Assembly (NCBI RefSeq): GCF_964204645.1 | Contig: NC_134033.1 | Span: forward strand, 7,724,231 to 7,788,230 | From: Tubulanus polymorphus | Lineage: Eukaryota > Nemertea > Palaeonemertea > Tubulaniformes > Tubulanidae | Direction: 5' to 3' | DNA: 64,000 bases | Shown: in pieces, positions 1 to 8,255 of the stretch | Layout of the letters: each line of letters starts with the position of its first letter | Numbering within the stretch: position 1 is the stretch's first letter | Notes under the pieces: model-generated | Seen by the model: only the letters and a program-made list of their open reading frames with translations | What the model was told of the DNA's origin: nothing | The model's database searches: none | Program-made: the position numbers and the translations under genes

Positions 1-425
1 GTTTTTGTCGCCCGCGACAATTTTCTTTTTTGGTTTTGTCGCCCGCGACAATTCAATATTTTGGTTTTATCGCCCGCGATAATTCATTATTTTGGTTTTG
101 TCGCCTGAGACAATTCATTATTTTGGTTTTGTCGCCTGAGACAATTCATTATTTTGGTTTTATCGGCCGCGACAATTCATTATTACGGTTTTATCGGCCG
201 CGACAATTCATTATTTTGGTTTTATCGGCCGCGACAATTCATTATTACGGTTTTATCGCCCGCGACAATTCATTATTTTGGTTTTGTCGCCCGCGACAAT
301 TCACCATTTTGGTTTTGTCGCCCGCAACAATTCACCATTTTGGTTTTGTCGCCTGGATAATTCAACATTTTGGTTTTGTCGCCGCGACAATTCATTATTT
401 TGGTTTTGTCGCCCCAATTCTTTTT
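1..425. repeat. Minisatellite array, ~31-bp unit (array A)
   Basis: About 13 head-to-tail copies of a ~31-bp unit made of GTTTTGTCGCCCGCGACAA followed by TTCATTATTTTG, with point variants. Each unit holds the hyphenated palindrome TTGTCGC-CC-GCGACAA. The open frames across the array are by-products of the repeat and are not taken as genes. The same unit recurs at 1606-2035 and 21201-21310. Confidence 0.9.
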
Positions 426-426
426 T

Positions 427-1600
427 TTGACGCCTTATAAAACGTTACCATTATGAAACCTAAACAATGTTGACCATTCAGCGTCATTTTACAAACGACA
501 GCCGTAAATCGATGTGCAAAACGTCACAGGTCTATGTTTACACAAACAAGCTATCTGGCAAAATATTATTGACATAGATGTAGAATGGCTTCCTGTGATT
601 ATATAATGACCTATATTTGAACGTCGAAATGTTATATTGCATTGAATATCATTAGAAGACGTATTGTAATAGTAAAGGATGTATGATTATATCAGAAGCA
701 TAAATAGAAATGATAAGTAAATCGGATTATTCGGTTAAATGGCGGATGTATACACGATTTGGAAGTCTGATATAAAAGTCAGACCCTGACGTGGGCATGC
801 CGGTGGAATGACGAAGCTATCTACGATGTGTGTAGGGCCGGCGTGAATTTCATCAGCGGCTACAAGCGGTCAATATGAAAATGTGTAAACATATAATTTC
901 AATATTCAAACGTTTTAGAAAATATGTTTGATATAAGGAGTATGCAGGTTTCGTGAGATCAGCAATTTATAATAGCATAGCTGTCATATACGGCTCCGCG
1001 TCCTCTGATGGCATGTGTATTAGGTGACAATTCAATTCAATTCTTTATTGATCCTTATTACATTGAAATTCCGGGATAAAATTCCCAAATTCAATAAATA
1101 CAAATTTTAAAATAAATTAATACAACATACATGACACACGGGTAATTCATACAGAACAACATAAGCATGTTATTCTAAATGACAATGTCTACTTCAACCC
1201 ACCCAGACTCAAGACTCTAGGATATCGAGTGACAGCCAAACCCGTGGCCCGGGCCCGGGCCGGCTGGTTAGGCCACACGATATGCTCGAAGTCATGATGA
1301 AGCAGACATCAGAAGAGCTCTTTCTTCAACCATGGAGGCAATGAAGTTGCAGACCAGTTTAGAGGCATAAGTAAATGAAGTCGGTCGCAAGTTCGCGATC
1401 AATTATTGAGAATTTTCAATAAAAAAATTTAAACCACTACTAGAGTCGAATACCTGTATCATCTACCCAATGGCCAAATCTCATCATTCCCCAAATTTCT
1501 TAAAACTTCGATTCCAAATTTGCAATTCCACATTAGCTTAGCCCAGAAATTCTACATTTTTTTCGCAGGCGTCAAATAATTTTCTAAAATTAATTTTCTT
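427..1600. repeat. 1.2-kb duplicated block, copy 1
   Basis: This noncoding segment starts with GACGCCTTATAAAACGTTACC and is closely matched, in the same orientation, by 22090-23170. Shared landmarks are the CTCCGCGTCC segment, the TCAATTCAATWCTTTATTGATCC stretch and the ACATTAGCTTA segment near the end. No convincing coding frame is present. It is probably a dispersed repeat or part of a larger transposon. The two copies bracket the Polinton as direct repeats about 21.7 kb apart. Confidence 0.8.
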
Positions 1601-1605
1601 GTTTG

Positions 1606-2035
1606 GTTTTGTCGCCCGCGACAATTCATTAGTTTGGTTTTATCGCCCACGACAATTCATTACTTTGGTTTTATCTCCAGCGACAATTCATTATTTTGGT
1701 TTTGTCGCCCGCCACAATTCTTCTTTTTGGTTTTGACGCCCGCGACAATTCAATATTTTGGTTTTGTCCCCCGCGACAATTCATTATTGTGGTTTTGTCG
1801 CCCGAGACATTTTCATTATTTTGGTTTTATCGTCCGCGACAATTCATTATTTTGGTTTTGTCGCACGTGACAATTCAATATTTTGTTTTTGTCGCCCGTG
1901 ACAATTCATTATTTTGGTTTTATCGCCCGCGACAATTCATTAGTTTGGTTTTGTCGCCCGCGACAATTCAATATTTTGGTTTTATCACCCGCGACAATTC
2001 ATTAGTTTGGTTTTGTCGCCCGCGACAATTCTTTT
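1606..2035. repeat. Minisatellite array, ~31-bp unit (array B)
   Basis: Second array of the same unit as 1-425, about 14 copies, immediately downstream of the duplicated block. The open frames across it translate to degenerate repeats of the unit and have no protein-like features. Confidence 0.9.
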
Positions 2036-2040
2036 TCAGT

Positions 2041-2247
2041 CCACTTGGGACTTTAGTCTCAGTGGGCTATTGCGTTCACTTTTCGTCCGTCCGTCCGTCC
2101 ATAGACGGAATCCAGTTATTTTGGGAAGTTTTGAATACGCTTCAAGGTAATGTCTTGATATCAGGTTTATACATGTATCTACCCTAGACACATCGTCAGC
2201 CCAAAAACTGGCCCTGTCAGATTCAAGATGGCCGTCTGGCAGCCATT
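2041..2247. repeat. Host repeat invaded by the Polinton, left part
   Basis: The segment from the CGTCCGTCC stretch to GGCAGCCATT is homologous to the reverse complement of 35134-35275. Its continuation on the other side of the element (from 20150) matches the reverse complement of about 35095-35139. The Polinton therefore landed inside a dispersed noncoding repeat. Confidence 0.8.
2242..2247. other. Target site duplication, left (GCCATT)
   Basis: GCCATT abuts the first base of the element and is repeated directly after its last base (20150-20155). A 6-bp duplication is the established hallmark of Polinton/Maverick integration. The paralogous empty site at 35134-35139 (minus strand) has a single copy. 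Confidence 0.9.
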
Positions 2248-2435
2248 AGTAATAGGGATAATAGGCTTTCATACCAAAGGTCGAAGGGTCGAGCTCGTAA
2301 AAAATGAAAATAACAATAATTTACAGTTGAATTAGTCGCGCACACTCCTAATTCAACTGTAAATTATTATTATTTTCATTTTTTACTCACTCGCCCCTTC
2401 AACCTTTGATACGAAAGCCTATTATCCCTATTACT
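2248..2435. repeat. Terminal palindrome (hairpin-capable), left end
   Basis: Two 88-nt arms (2248-2335 and 2348-2435) are reverse complements with about 8 mismatches and flank the loop TCGCGCACACTC. The outermost 23 nt of each arm pair perfectly. The element end could fold into a long hairpin resembling parvovirus or bidnavirus termini. The same palindrome, with the same mismatches and loop orientation relative to the end, lies at the right terminus. Confidence 0.95.
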
Positions 2436-2629
2436 CTTAAAATATTCACATAAATGAATAACATTTAAATCATTGAACTTCTAAAATCAATTTTAATAAA
2501 AAATATAGTATTAAAATGGAAGCAAATAAGTACTACTGCCCAACATGTAATATCGATATAGATAAATCCCAAAAAGCAAGACACAATAAAACTAGAACAC
2601 ATTTAGAGAATAAATTGAAACTAGAATAT
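2248..2629 (+). repeat. Left terminal inverted repeat
   Basis: 382 bp, matched in inverse orientation by 19767-20149 with only about three substitutions and one homopolymer length difference. The inner 114 bp encode the first 38 residues of the polymerase reading frame, so the TIR duplicates both the polymerase promoter region and its start. High TIR identity indicates recent insertion or ongoing homogenisation. Confidence 0.95.
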
Positions 2630-2767
2630 TTACAGTTATATTCAGAACAGTTAACAAAGGGAAAGAAATTTATTGAATTATGGAATAATGATCCAAATAA
2701 TGAACAATACGTTGAGGAATTTATTATCAAGGAATCGAAAGAACTTATCAAAAGCAGCGAGGAATGA
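2516..2767 (+). CDS. Chimeric short ORF: PolB N-terminal zinc finger joined to HNH-type tail
   Basis: This 83-codon frame begins inside the left TIR. Its first 38 residues equal the start of the polymerase on the right, including a C2H2-like finger (CPTC...H...H), apart from one R/I difference. Exactly where the TIR ends the sequence changes to a tail containing LQLYSEQL and KKFIELWN. That tail resembles the C-terminus of the next gene (LQLYLDQL, KTFVELWN). The ORF looks like a recombination product of TIR spreading or gene conversion into an older HNH-family gene. Whether it is expressed or functional is unknown. It would share the promoter sequence of the polymerase gene. Confidence 0.55.
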   Translation: MEANKYYCPTCNIDIDKSQKARHNKTRTHLENKLKLEYLQLYSEQLTKGKKFIELWNNDPNNEQYVEEFIIKESKELIKSSEE

Positions 2768-2846
2768 AAAAGGATGACGTTGGTCGAAGAAATGGAAGAG
2801 GATTCTAAAATTATTAACCAATTTAGTAAAAAAATACGTATAATAA

Positions 2847-3512
2847 ATGGAACCAGAACAACCACAAACTATCAATATTACAAATAACACTGGCGTTATA
2901 AACATATATTACAAGAAGTGTTCTAAATGTGAATTAGATAAATCATTAACAGAATTTAGTAAGCGTAAGATTAGCAAAGATGGTTTTCAATATTGTTGTA
3001 AAACTTGTACTAAACTATATACCAAACAATATCGAGAAGATCATAGAGAATCTTATAATGATTATATGACAGAATACATGAGAGAAAGATATCAAACAGA
3101 TCTTAATTTTAGATTGAAACAATGCTTAAGGACTAGATTAACACAATTATTCAACAAAGAAACACATTCAGAAACACTATCTAATCTATTGGGTTGTTCA
3201 GATGAATTTCTCAAATCATGGATAATATATCAATTCGACGATAAAATGAATATAGATAATTATGGAGAATACTTTCATATTGATCATGTGTTGCCGATTT
3301 CTAAATTTGACATGAATGATGAATACAATAAAAAACTTATTTGGAATTGGAAGAATCTAAGACCTTTAGAAAAGAAGGAAAACATTATTAAATCCAATAA
3401 ACTAGATTTACAGTTATATTTAGATCAACTGGATAAAACAAAGACATTTGTTGAATTATGGAATAGTATTTCACAGAATCAACCGCATTCTGAGGTTTTG
3501 ATCAGTGGTTAG
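2847..3512 (+). CDS. HNH endonuclease-like protein
   Basis: 221 residues. A zinc-binding segment near residues 30-60 has CSKC and CKTC pairs. An HNH core follows in the second half (HIDHVLPISKF, then NWKNLRPL and a KENIIKSNK tail), the arrangement of small treble-clef HNH nucleases found in giant viruses, phages and mobile elements. The C-terminus (LQLYLDQL...ELWN) is shared with the chimeric ORF just upstream. It is the first complete gene of the rightward arm. It may act as a selfish or recombination nuclease; that role is inferred and not typical of classical Polintons. Confidence 0.75.
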   Translation: MEPEQPQTINITNNTGVINIYYKKCSKCELDKSLTEFSKRKISKDGFQYCCKTCTKLYTKQYREDHRESYNDYMTEYMRERYQTDLNFRLKQCLRTRLTQLFNKETHSETLSNLLGCSDEFLKSWIIYQFDDKMNIDNYGEYFHIDHVLPISKFDMNDEYNKKLIWNWKNLRPLEKKENIIKSNKLDLQLYLDQLDKTKTFVELWNSISQNQPHSEVLISG

Positions 3513-3860
3513 AAAGCTGGCAATTCTATTTGAGCTTTGTATGTATATAATACATAGCTTTTGCTTACTACTAAAACATATGTTGCCAAATATATCTTGT
3601 TTTCAATTCTAAAGAATTAATTAACTTCATCATAAAGAACATCTGTGCAGAAGTAATTAGTTTGGTCGAACGTGCGCCACGTCGGCAGTTAGAAATCAAC
3701 TTTCACATACATAGTACGTATTGGATATTCTCTCTCAAAACACAGTTTACAGTTCTAAATCTAAATGTAAGTACTGTTTTTTGTAGTTATTATGAAGTAG
3801 GGAAACCTTTAAACATATTTAAGTACAGTAATTCATTTTCACGATATCTTTTAGATTAAA
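3513..3860. other. Intergenic stretch within the element
   Basis: About 350 bp of AT-rich sequence between the HNH gene and the next ORF. A 65-codon frame at 3662-3859 has no recognisable features and is not called. The stretch probably holds the promoter of the gene starting at 3861. Confidence 0.5.
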
Positions 3861-4589
3861 ATGGAACACAAAGATCAACCAGAAATTCTAAGCCAACCAA
3901 CGGATGAGGAACGATTGCTTCTGGATAGTGAAACTCAGGAATCAATAGAAATGGAGGATGAAACTCTCGTAATTGACGAACAAACTTCCCAAACATTACA
4001 AGAACATTTGGACTATCATCAAGAAATGGTGAAAATTCTGAGTGATGTAATACATAATAAACAATTACCGCGCGAACTACAATTACCAAAATTACCAGCA
4101 ACGCGACTCAAATTGCTGTTGGGGCTCAAAGAATCGAAAACTAAGAAAATGAGTGGAGAAGAGTTGAACGAGTTTTTAAAATCTAAATTAATCATTAACA
4201 CAGAACATTTAAACTTTCCGGAAATACAAAGTGTAGAAGTTATTTCATTTGCTGAAATTACTGATATCTTAAAAAAAAGTTATAAAACCATATTAAATAG
4301 AAAAGCAAATCACGTATGGGACCACATCATATTCGGGGGTTATCTAAATATAAGGTTTTCAATGTTTGATAAAGAAACTGAGGGGATTTCTTGGGGACTG
4401 TGGGTTAAAAAGAACATAGATATCAGTGCTGGTTTTGAAAGAAAACTGAGAAGAGTAGGTAGATTAATAAAATATGAAAAATTCAAAATATTAGGATTAG
4501 CATTTAGTGAAGTAGTAAGACATTTACCAGAAATTGAAGAAATGATTGGAAACAATCCAGTAATTAAAGAATTCTGGACAAAATTATAA
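3861..4589 (+). CDS. Conserved Polinton-type protein of unknown function
   Basis: 242 residues, with an acidic, glutamine-rich N-terminal third and a basic helical C-terminal half. The C-terminal half (from about residue 140) has the pattern of a family seen in animal Polinton-like elements: a region around WGLWVKKNIDIS, a charged RKLRRVGRLI helix, and an ending like EMIGNNPVIKEFW. No catalytic motif is visible. A DNA-binding or regulatory role is possible but not shown. It is followed by repeat-rich noncoding sequence and is probably its own transcription unit. Confidence 0.6.
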   Translation: MEHKDQPEILSQPTDEERLLLDSETQESIEMEDETLVIDEQTSQTLQEHLDYHQEMVKILSDVIHNKQLPRELQLPKLPATRLKLLLGLKESKTKKMSGEELNEFLKSKLIINTEHLNFPEIQSVEVISFAEITDILKKSYKTILNRKANHVWDHIIFGGYLNIRFSMFDKETEGISWGLWVKKNIDISAGFERKLRRVGRLIKYEKFKILGLAFSEVVRHLPEIEEMIGNNPVIKEFWTKL

Positions 4590-4669
4590 ATTATAATACT
4601 GAAGGTCTTAGATATCAAAAATGTAATCTCGATTGTATATATCTGTTTTAATATTGTATTGTTTACTGT

Positions 4670-5010
4670 TAACTGTGTATTGCGTAATAACCGGTCCGAT
4701 TGAACCGCTTTTCTATTGTTCTCCATTGTTCTACTATTGATCGTTGTTAATGGCGGCGGTTGTTCTGTATTGATTGTTTACTGTTAACTAAGTGTTTTGT
4801 AATAACCGGTCCGATTGGACCGCATTTCTATTGTTCTCCATTGTTCTACTATTGATCGTTGTTGACTGAAACAGCTGCTCAATATTGATTGGTTACAGTT
4901 CTATGTTTGAATGTTGTAGTTTACAGAATAAAAATATAACTGTGTATTGCATAATAACCGGTCCGATTGGACCGCATTTCTATTGTTCTCCATTGTTCTA
5001 TTATCGATCG
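4670..5010. repeat. Three spaced ~75-bp repeats with CGGTCC-GATT-GGACCG palindrome
   Basis: Copies lie at about 4670-4747, 4782-4863 and 4937-5010. Each contains TAATAACCGGTCCGATTG, then the TTCTATTGTTCTCCATTGTT stretch and an ATYGATCG end. In copies 2 and 3 the core is a perfect 6+4+6 palindrome; copy 1 has one base changed. They lie in a gene-free zone between two rightward genes. They could be binding sites for an element-encoded protein, an operator, or part of a replication or packaging site. Confidence 0.75.
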
Positions 5011-5394
5011 CTAAAATTTACATAATGAATATATGTGTTTATGAAATAGAATTCCACCAGTCGTTTCTTTGAGTTTATTTTCAGTTGAGGATTTGATATC
5101 GAGGATCCGAAATGACTTATCTGGACAGTTATAATTACTGCTCCTAATAGATAGACAATAGTAGTGAGATATCAAATAGAATTTAAATAAAATATAATAA
5201 AAAAACAATAACTTCAACTATCTATTATTTCTATTATATTTTTAATATTTTCTTTTCAAAAGAGAATACTTTATATCACAAATAAAAAATACTTAAAAAA
5301 CAATAACTAATACTAGAATTCTTTAACTTCAACTAGCTAGTATCATTTGAAGAATACTTATAATATTTTTTTTTGCTTTTTTCCTCTAATATAA
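5011..5394. promoter_or_regulatory. AT-rich leader before the second rightward gene cluster
   Basis: Gene-free AT-rich sequence ending in a long T-rich run just before the ATG at 5395. It contains partial direct repeats (CAATAACT...TTCAACTA). It is the likely promoter region for the 5395-8081 cluster, inferred from position only. Confidence 0.35.
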
Positions 5395-5997
5395 ATGTCA
5401 AAGAAATCTAATAAGAATAGTATTGATATTGAAAAAACATTAGATGATTTGGGTATAAGTGATAATAAAGATACAGTTGTAACTAATTCTATTCAAGTTA
5501 ATAACAATATAGATTATGAATACTACTTATATTGTAAGCATCATCTAGAACTATTGATTGCCGGTGGAAAAACTAATGAGTTTTTAACTAAGACTATTAC
5601 TTTTCAAGAATTAGATGCTATGAAACCCGATAAAGTAATAAAATATTTTAAGATTTATGAAGAGGCAAGATTAGCTAGAATAAATGATTCTATTTCAGAT
5701 GGTATTGTCAAATGTTATTCTAAGTTATGTAACCAGTTAATACCAATTGATGATGAAAATAAATTATATAATGATTTGAAAAATGACTATTTAGTTATGA
5801 CTGAATTACAAAAATGGGTTGGATACGCTTCATTTCAATTAGGATCGGTTATGACATTGATTTCTACTGGAGTTATAACATTTTCGAATATCAAACCTAT
5901 GGAATATAAATCAGGTAAGAACGAAACAGATGTACTACAACCAAACGTCGAAACAGAAAATGAATCAGAACAAAAATTAACTAAAATAAATGAGTGA
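5395..5997 (+). CDS. Conserved element protein with one hydrophobic segment
   Basis: 200 residues: a polar N-terminus (1-50), a conserved helical middle (about 50-140, including ELLIAGGKTNEFL and YFKIYEEARLARINDSI), a hydrophobic stretch near residues 150-165 (GSVMTLISTGVITF) and a polar C-terminus. This layout occurs in other animal Polinton-like elements, but no function is established. A membrane-associated virion component is a reasonable guess. Its end overlaps the start of the next gene by 8 bp. Confidence 0.65.
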   Translation: MSKKSNKNSIDIEKTLDDLGISDNKDTVVTNSIQVNNNIDYEYYLYCKHHLELLIAGGKTNEFLTKTITFQELDAMKPDKVIKYFKIYEEARLARINDSISDGIVKCYSKLCNQLIPIDDENKLYNDLKNDYLVMTELQKWVGYASFQLGSVMTLISTGVITFSNIKPMEYKSGKNETDVLQPNVETENESEQKLTKINE

Positions 5998-6385
5998 TGG
6001 AGTTAAGAAAAAGGCTAGATCCGAGAAACAAATTAAATGGGCAAGAGAATTAGGTAAAAGATCATCAGAATTAAAAAAAGCTAAGAAAAAGAAATTAACT
6101 GATATAAATGAATCACAGAAATTATCTGATGGTGCCGTACAGCACCCACACGGTGGTATTGATTCAAATAATAATCCATCTGATTCTTCTAATAGTGGAA
6201 GAAATAATTACTTATATATTACAATTGGGTTAATCACAATTATTATATTCTCCGGTGTAATATATAAATCAAAATTCAAATCTGATGATAAAGATGATTC
6301 CAATGATGATAAACCTATCATACCCGAAAATAAGTCAAATCATAAATCAAATGAAAATAAATCTAAAATATTATTAATGGATTAA
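5990..6385 (+). CDS. Small basic single-pass membrane protein
   Basis: 131 residues. The N-terminal ~40 residues are strongly basic (KKKARSEKQIKWARELGKR, then KKAKKKK). A low-complexity Ser/Asn linker leads to one transmembrane segment near residues 75-95 (LYITIGLITIIIFSGVIY) and a charged Asp/Asn/Lys tail. It overlaps the upstream gene by 8 bp and ends a few bases before the integrase. The basic tail could contact DNA at a membrane or virion surface; this is inference. Confidence 0.6.
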   Translation: MSDGVKKKARSEKQIKWARELGKRSSELKKAKKKKLTDINESQKLSDGAVQHPHGGIDSNNNPSDSSNSGRNNYLYITIGLITIIIFSGVIYKSKFKSDDKDDSNDDKPIIPENKSNHKSNENKSKILLMD

Positions 6386-6388
6386 AAT

Positions 6389-7477
6389 ATGATGAAAAAA
6401 GAACAATATTTAAGAGATTTATATTATAACCCAGAAAGTGAAGTTTCATATTCAAGTGTTTCGGAATTATGGGATAAAATTAAATCTGATAATAGCAATA
6501 TAAAATATAGTGAATTAAAATCATGGTTACAAAATCAACCCACATATCAAATTCATAAAAAGATGGATTAAAAATATTTAACAAGAAAAGTAATGGTTTC
6601 ATATATCGATCAACAATGGCAAGCAGATTTAATTGACATGAAGAACTTAGAAGAATATAACAAAGGATATTTTTGGATACTAAATGTTATAGATATATTC
6701 AGTAGATACGCATGGAGTATCCCGATTAAAAATAAAACTGGTATAGAAGTAACAAATGCTTTCAAATTAATATTTAAAGAAGCTATCCCAGATAAAATAC
6801 AATTTGATGAAGGTAAAGAATTTTATAACAAACATTTTAAAAAACTATTAACTGATAACGATGTAGAATATTTTTCAACACATTCAGATAAAAAAGCATC
6901 TGTTATAGAAAGATTTAATAAAACATTGAAAACTAGAATGTGGAAATATTTCACCGCTAATGAAACATATAAATATATCGATGTGTTAGATGATTTAGTT
7001 AAAGGTTATAATAATTCTAAACATAGTTCTATAAATATGAAACCTATACAAGCTAGAAAAGAAGAAAATTCAGAAATAGTTTGGAATAATTTATATGGAG
7101 CATTTGTTACACATGATTTCGGTGAACCTAAATTTAAAATAGGACAACACGTTAGAATTTCTAAATATCGAAAAACATTTTATAAAGGTTATACCCCTAA
7201 TTTTACAGAAGAAATATTCAAGATTAAAAAGATAATATTAACTAAACCATTTGTTTATAAATTGTTTGATTTAAAAGATGAAGAAATATTAGGTTATTTC
7301 TATGAACAAGAATTATCATTAGTACCAAATCCAGATGAAATAGAATACAAAATAGAAAAAGTATTGAAAACAAAAACTCTTAAAGGAAAAAAGTATTCTT
7401 TGGTGAAATATAAAGGATATGATGATAAATTTAATGAATGGATTTCATCTAGTAAAATTAAAAGAATAAATGAATAA
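6389..7477 (+). pseudogene. rve-family integrase with chromodomain, one in-frame stop
   Basis: Retrovirus-type integrase expected to catalyse element insertion. The N-terminal piece (6389-6571) carries the helical region seen before the catalytic core in this family (LRDLYYNPE, then LKSWLQNQPTYQIHK). A single TAA at 6569-6571 interrupts it, and the same frame resumes without any shift. The core follows with the acidic triad region: ADLIDM, FDEGKEF and ASVIERFNKT. The last ~45 residues form a chromodomain (YSLVKYKGYDDKFNEWI), as in other Polinton integrases. Its end overlaps the ATPase start by 8 bp. As written, only an N-terminal fragment and a second fragment from the internal ATG at 6593 could be made. 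Confidence 0.88.
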
Positions 7478-8081
7478 AGATTTATTTATATTTGAACCAC
7501 ATAATATATTAGTTACTGGAGTTACAAATTGTGGTAAAACACATTTCATATTAGACTTGTTAGAAACTATTTATAAAAATCATTTTGATAATATAATATT
7601 ATTCTGTCCTACATATGAAATGAATAAAACATATAATAGAGATATAGTTAAGATAAAAAAGTTTATTATATTAGATCCTAAAACAGTAAAAGAAAATTTA
7701 GATAATTGTATAAAAATTGCATTAGATATTTATAAAGGATCAAATACATTATTCATTATAGATGATTGCGCAAATTTACATGATTCTAAAATTAGAGAAA
7801 GTGAGTTATGATATTTAGCTTTCTCTGGTAGACATTTTGGGATAACAACTTGGGTTTTAAATCAAAAATATAATTCAATTGTGAAAGATTTTAGAGAGAA
7901 TATAAGATTTCTAGTTTTATTCTACAACAAAGATAGAAAATCTATGCAACAATCATTAGAAGAAAATCAAATTATACCTACTGAATTACATGATGAATAT
8001 ATGAATAAATTAAAAAATAATAAAGGTTCAAAATTATTACTGAGATTACAATTTCCTTATGAATATAAATTTATAAAATAA
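7470..8081 (+). pseudogene. A32/FtsK-HerA-like packaging ATPase, one in-frame stop
   Basis: Genome-packaging ATPase of the Polinton/adenovirus-NCLDV A32 type. Walker A is GVTNCGKT at residues 17-24; Walker B is TLFIIDD about 75 residues later. A TGA at 7809-7811 breaks the frame, which then continues unshifted through the sensor region (FSGRHFGITTWVLNQKYNS) and FRENIRFLVLFYNKD to 8081. The total length of ~203 codons suits this compact family. It follows the integrase with an 8-bp overlap and is the last rightward gene. Confidence 0.85.
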
Positions 8082-8097
8082 CTATTTGTATACCTAT

Positions 8098-8182
8098 GTA
8101 TTAGATACCCTAATACCTGATACCCTAATACCTGATACCCTAATACCTGATACCCTAATACCTGATACCCTATTAGATACCT
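8098..8182. repeat. 15-bp tandem repeat between convergent gene arms
   Basis: Five or so copies of a 15-bp unit (CCTGATACCCTAATA) directly after the ATPase, followed by T/A-rich sequence. It sits where the rightward and leftward transcription units converge. It could act in termination, insulation or segregation, or be a neutral slippage product. Confidence 0.85.
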
Positions 8183-8255
8183 TAAATAATTTAAACCCCC
8201 TTTTTTATTTACTATTATTTTATACAATTTTCAACCTTTATTATTCGAGTTTTAG

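Noticed and set aside
30-440. Long open frames across the minisatellite arrays (also 1634-2187)
   Set aside because: They are translations of the ~31-bp repeat in several frames, with no start context or non-repetitive sequence.
2250-2270. Similarity of the element ends to the I-SceI homing endonuclease site
   Set aside because: TAGGGATAACAGG matches only the first part of the 18-bp site; the rest differs, and the other copies read TAGGGATAATAGG. Coincidence is the simpler view.
2533-2905. Minus-strand ORFs over the chimeric and HNH genes
   Set aside because: Antisense shadows with no family features; the plus-strand frames carry the recognisable motifs.
3861-4589. Candidate Ulp1-like cysteine protease of the Polinton
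   Set aside because: No His-Asp-Gln-Cys catalytic arrangement is visible; the helical, charged C-terminus does not fit.
8098-8182. Possible CRISPR-like array
   Set aside because: Units are contiguous 15-mers without spacers and the DNA is eukaryotic.
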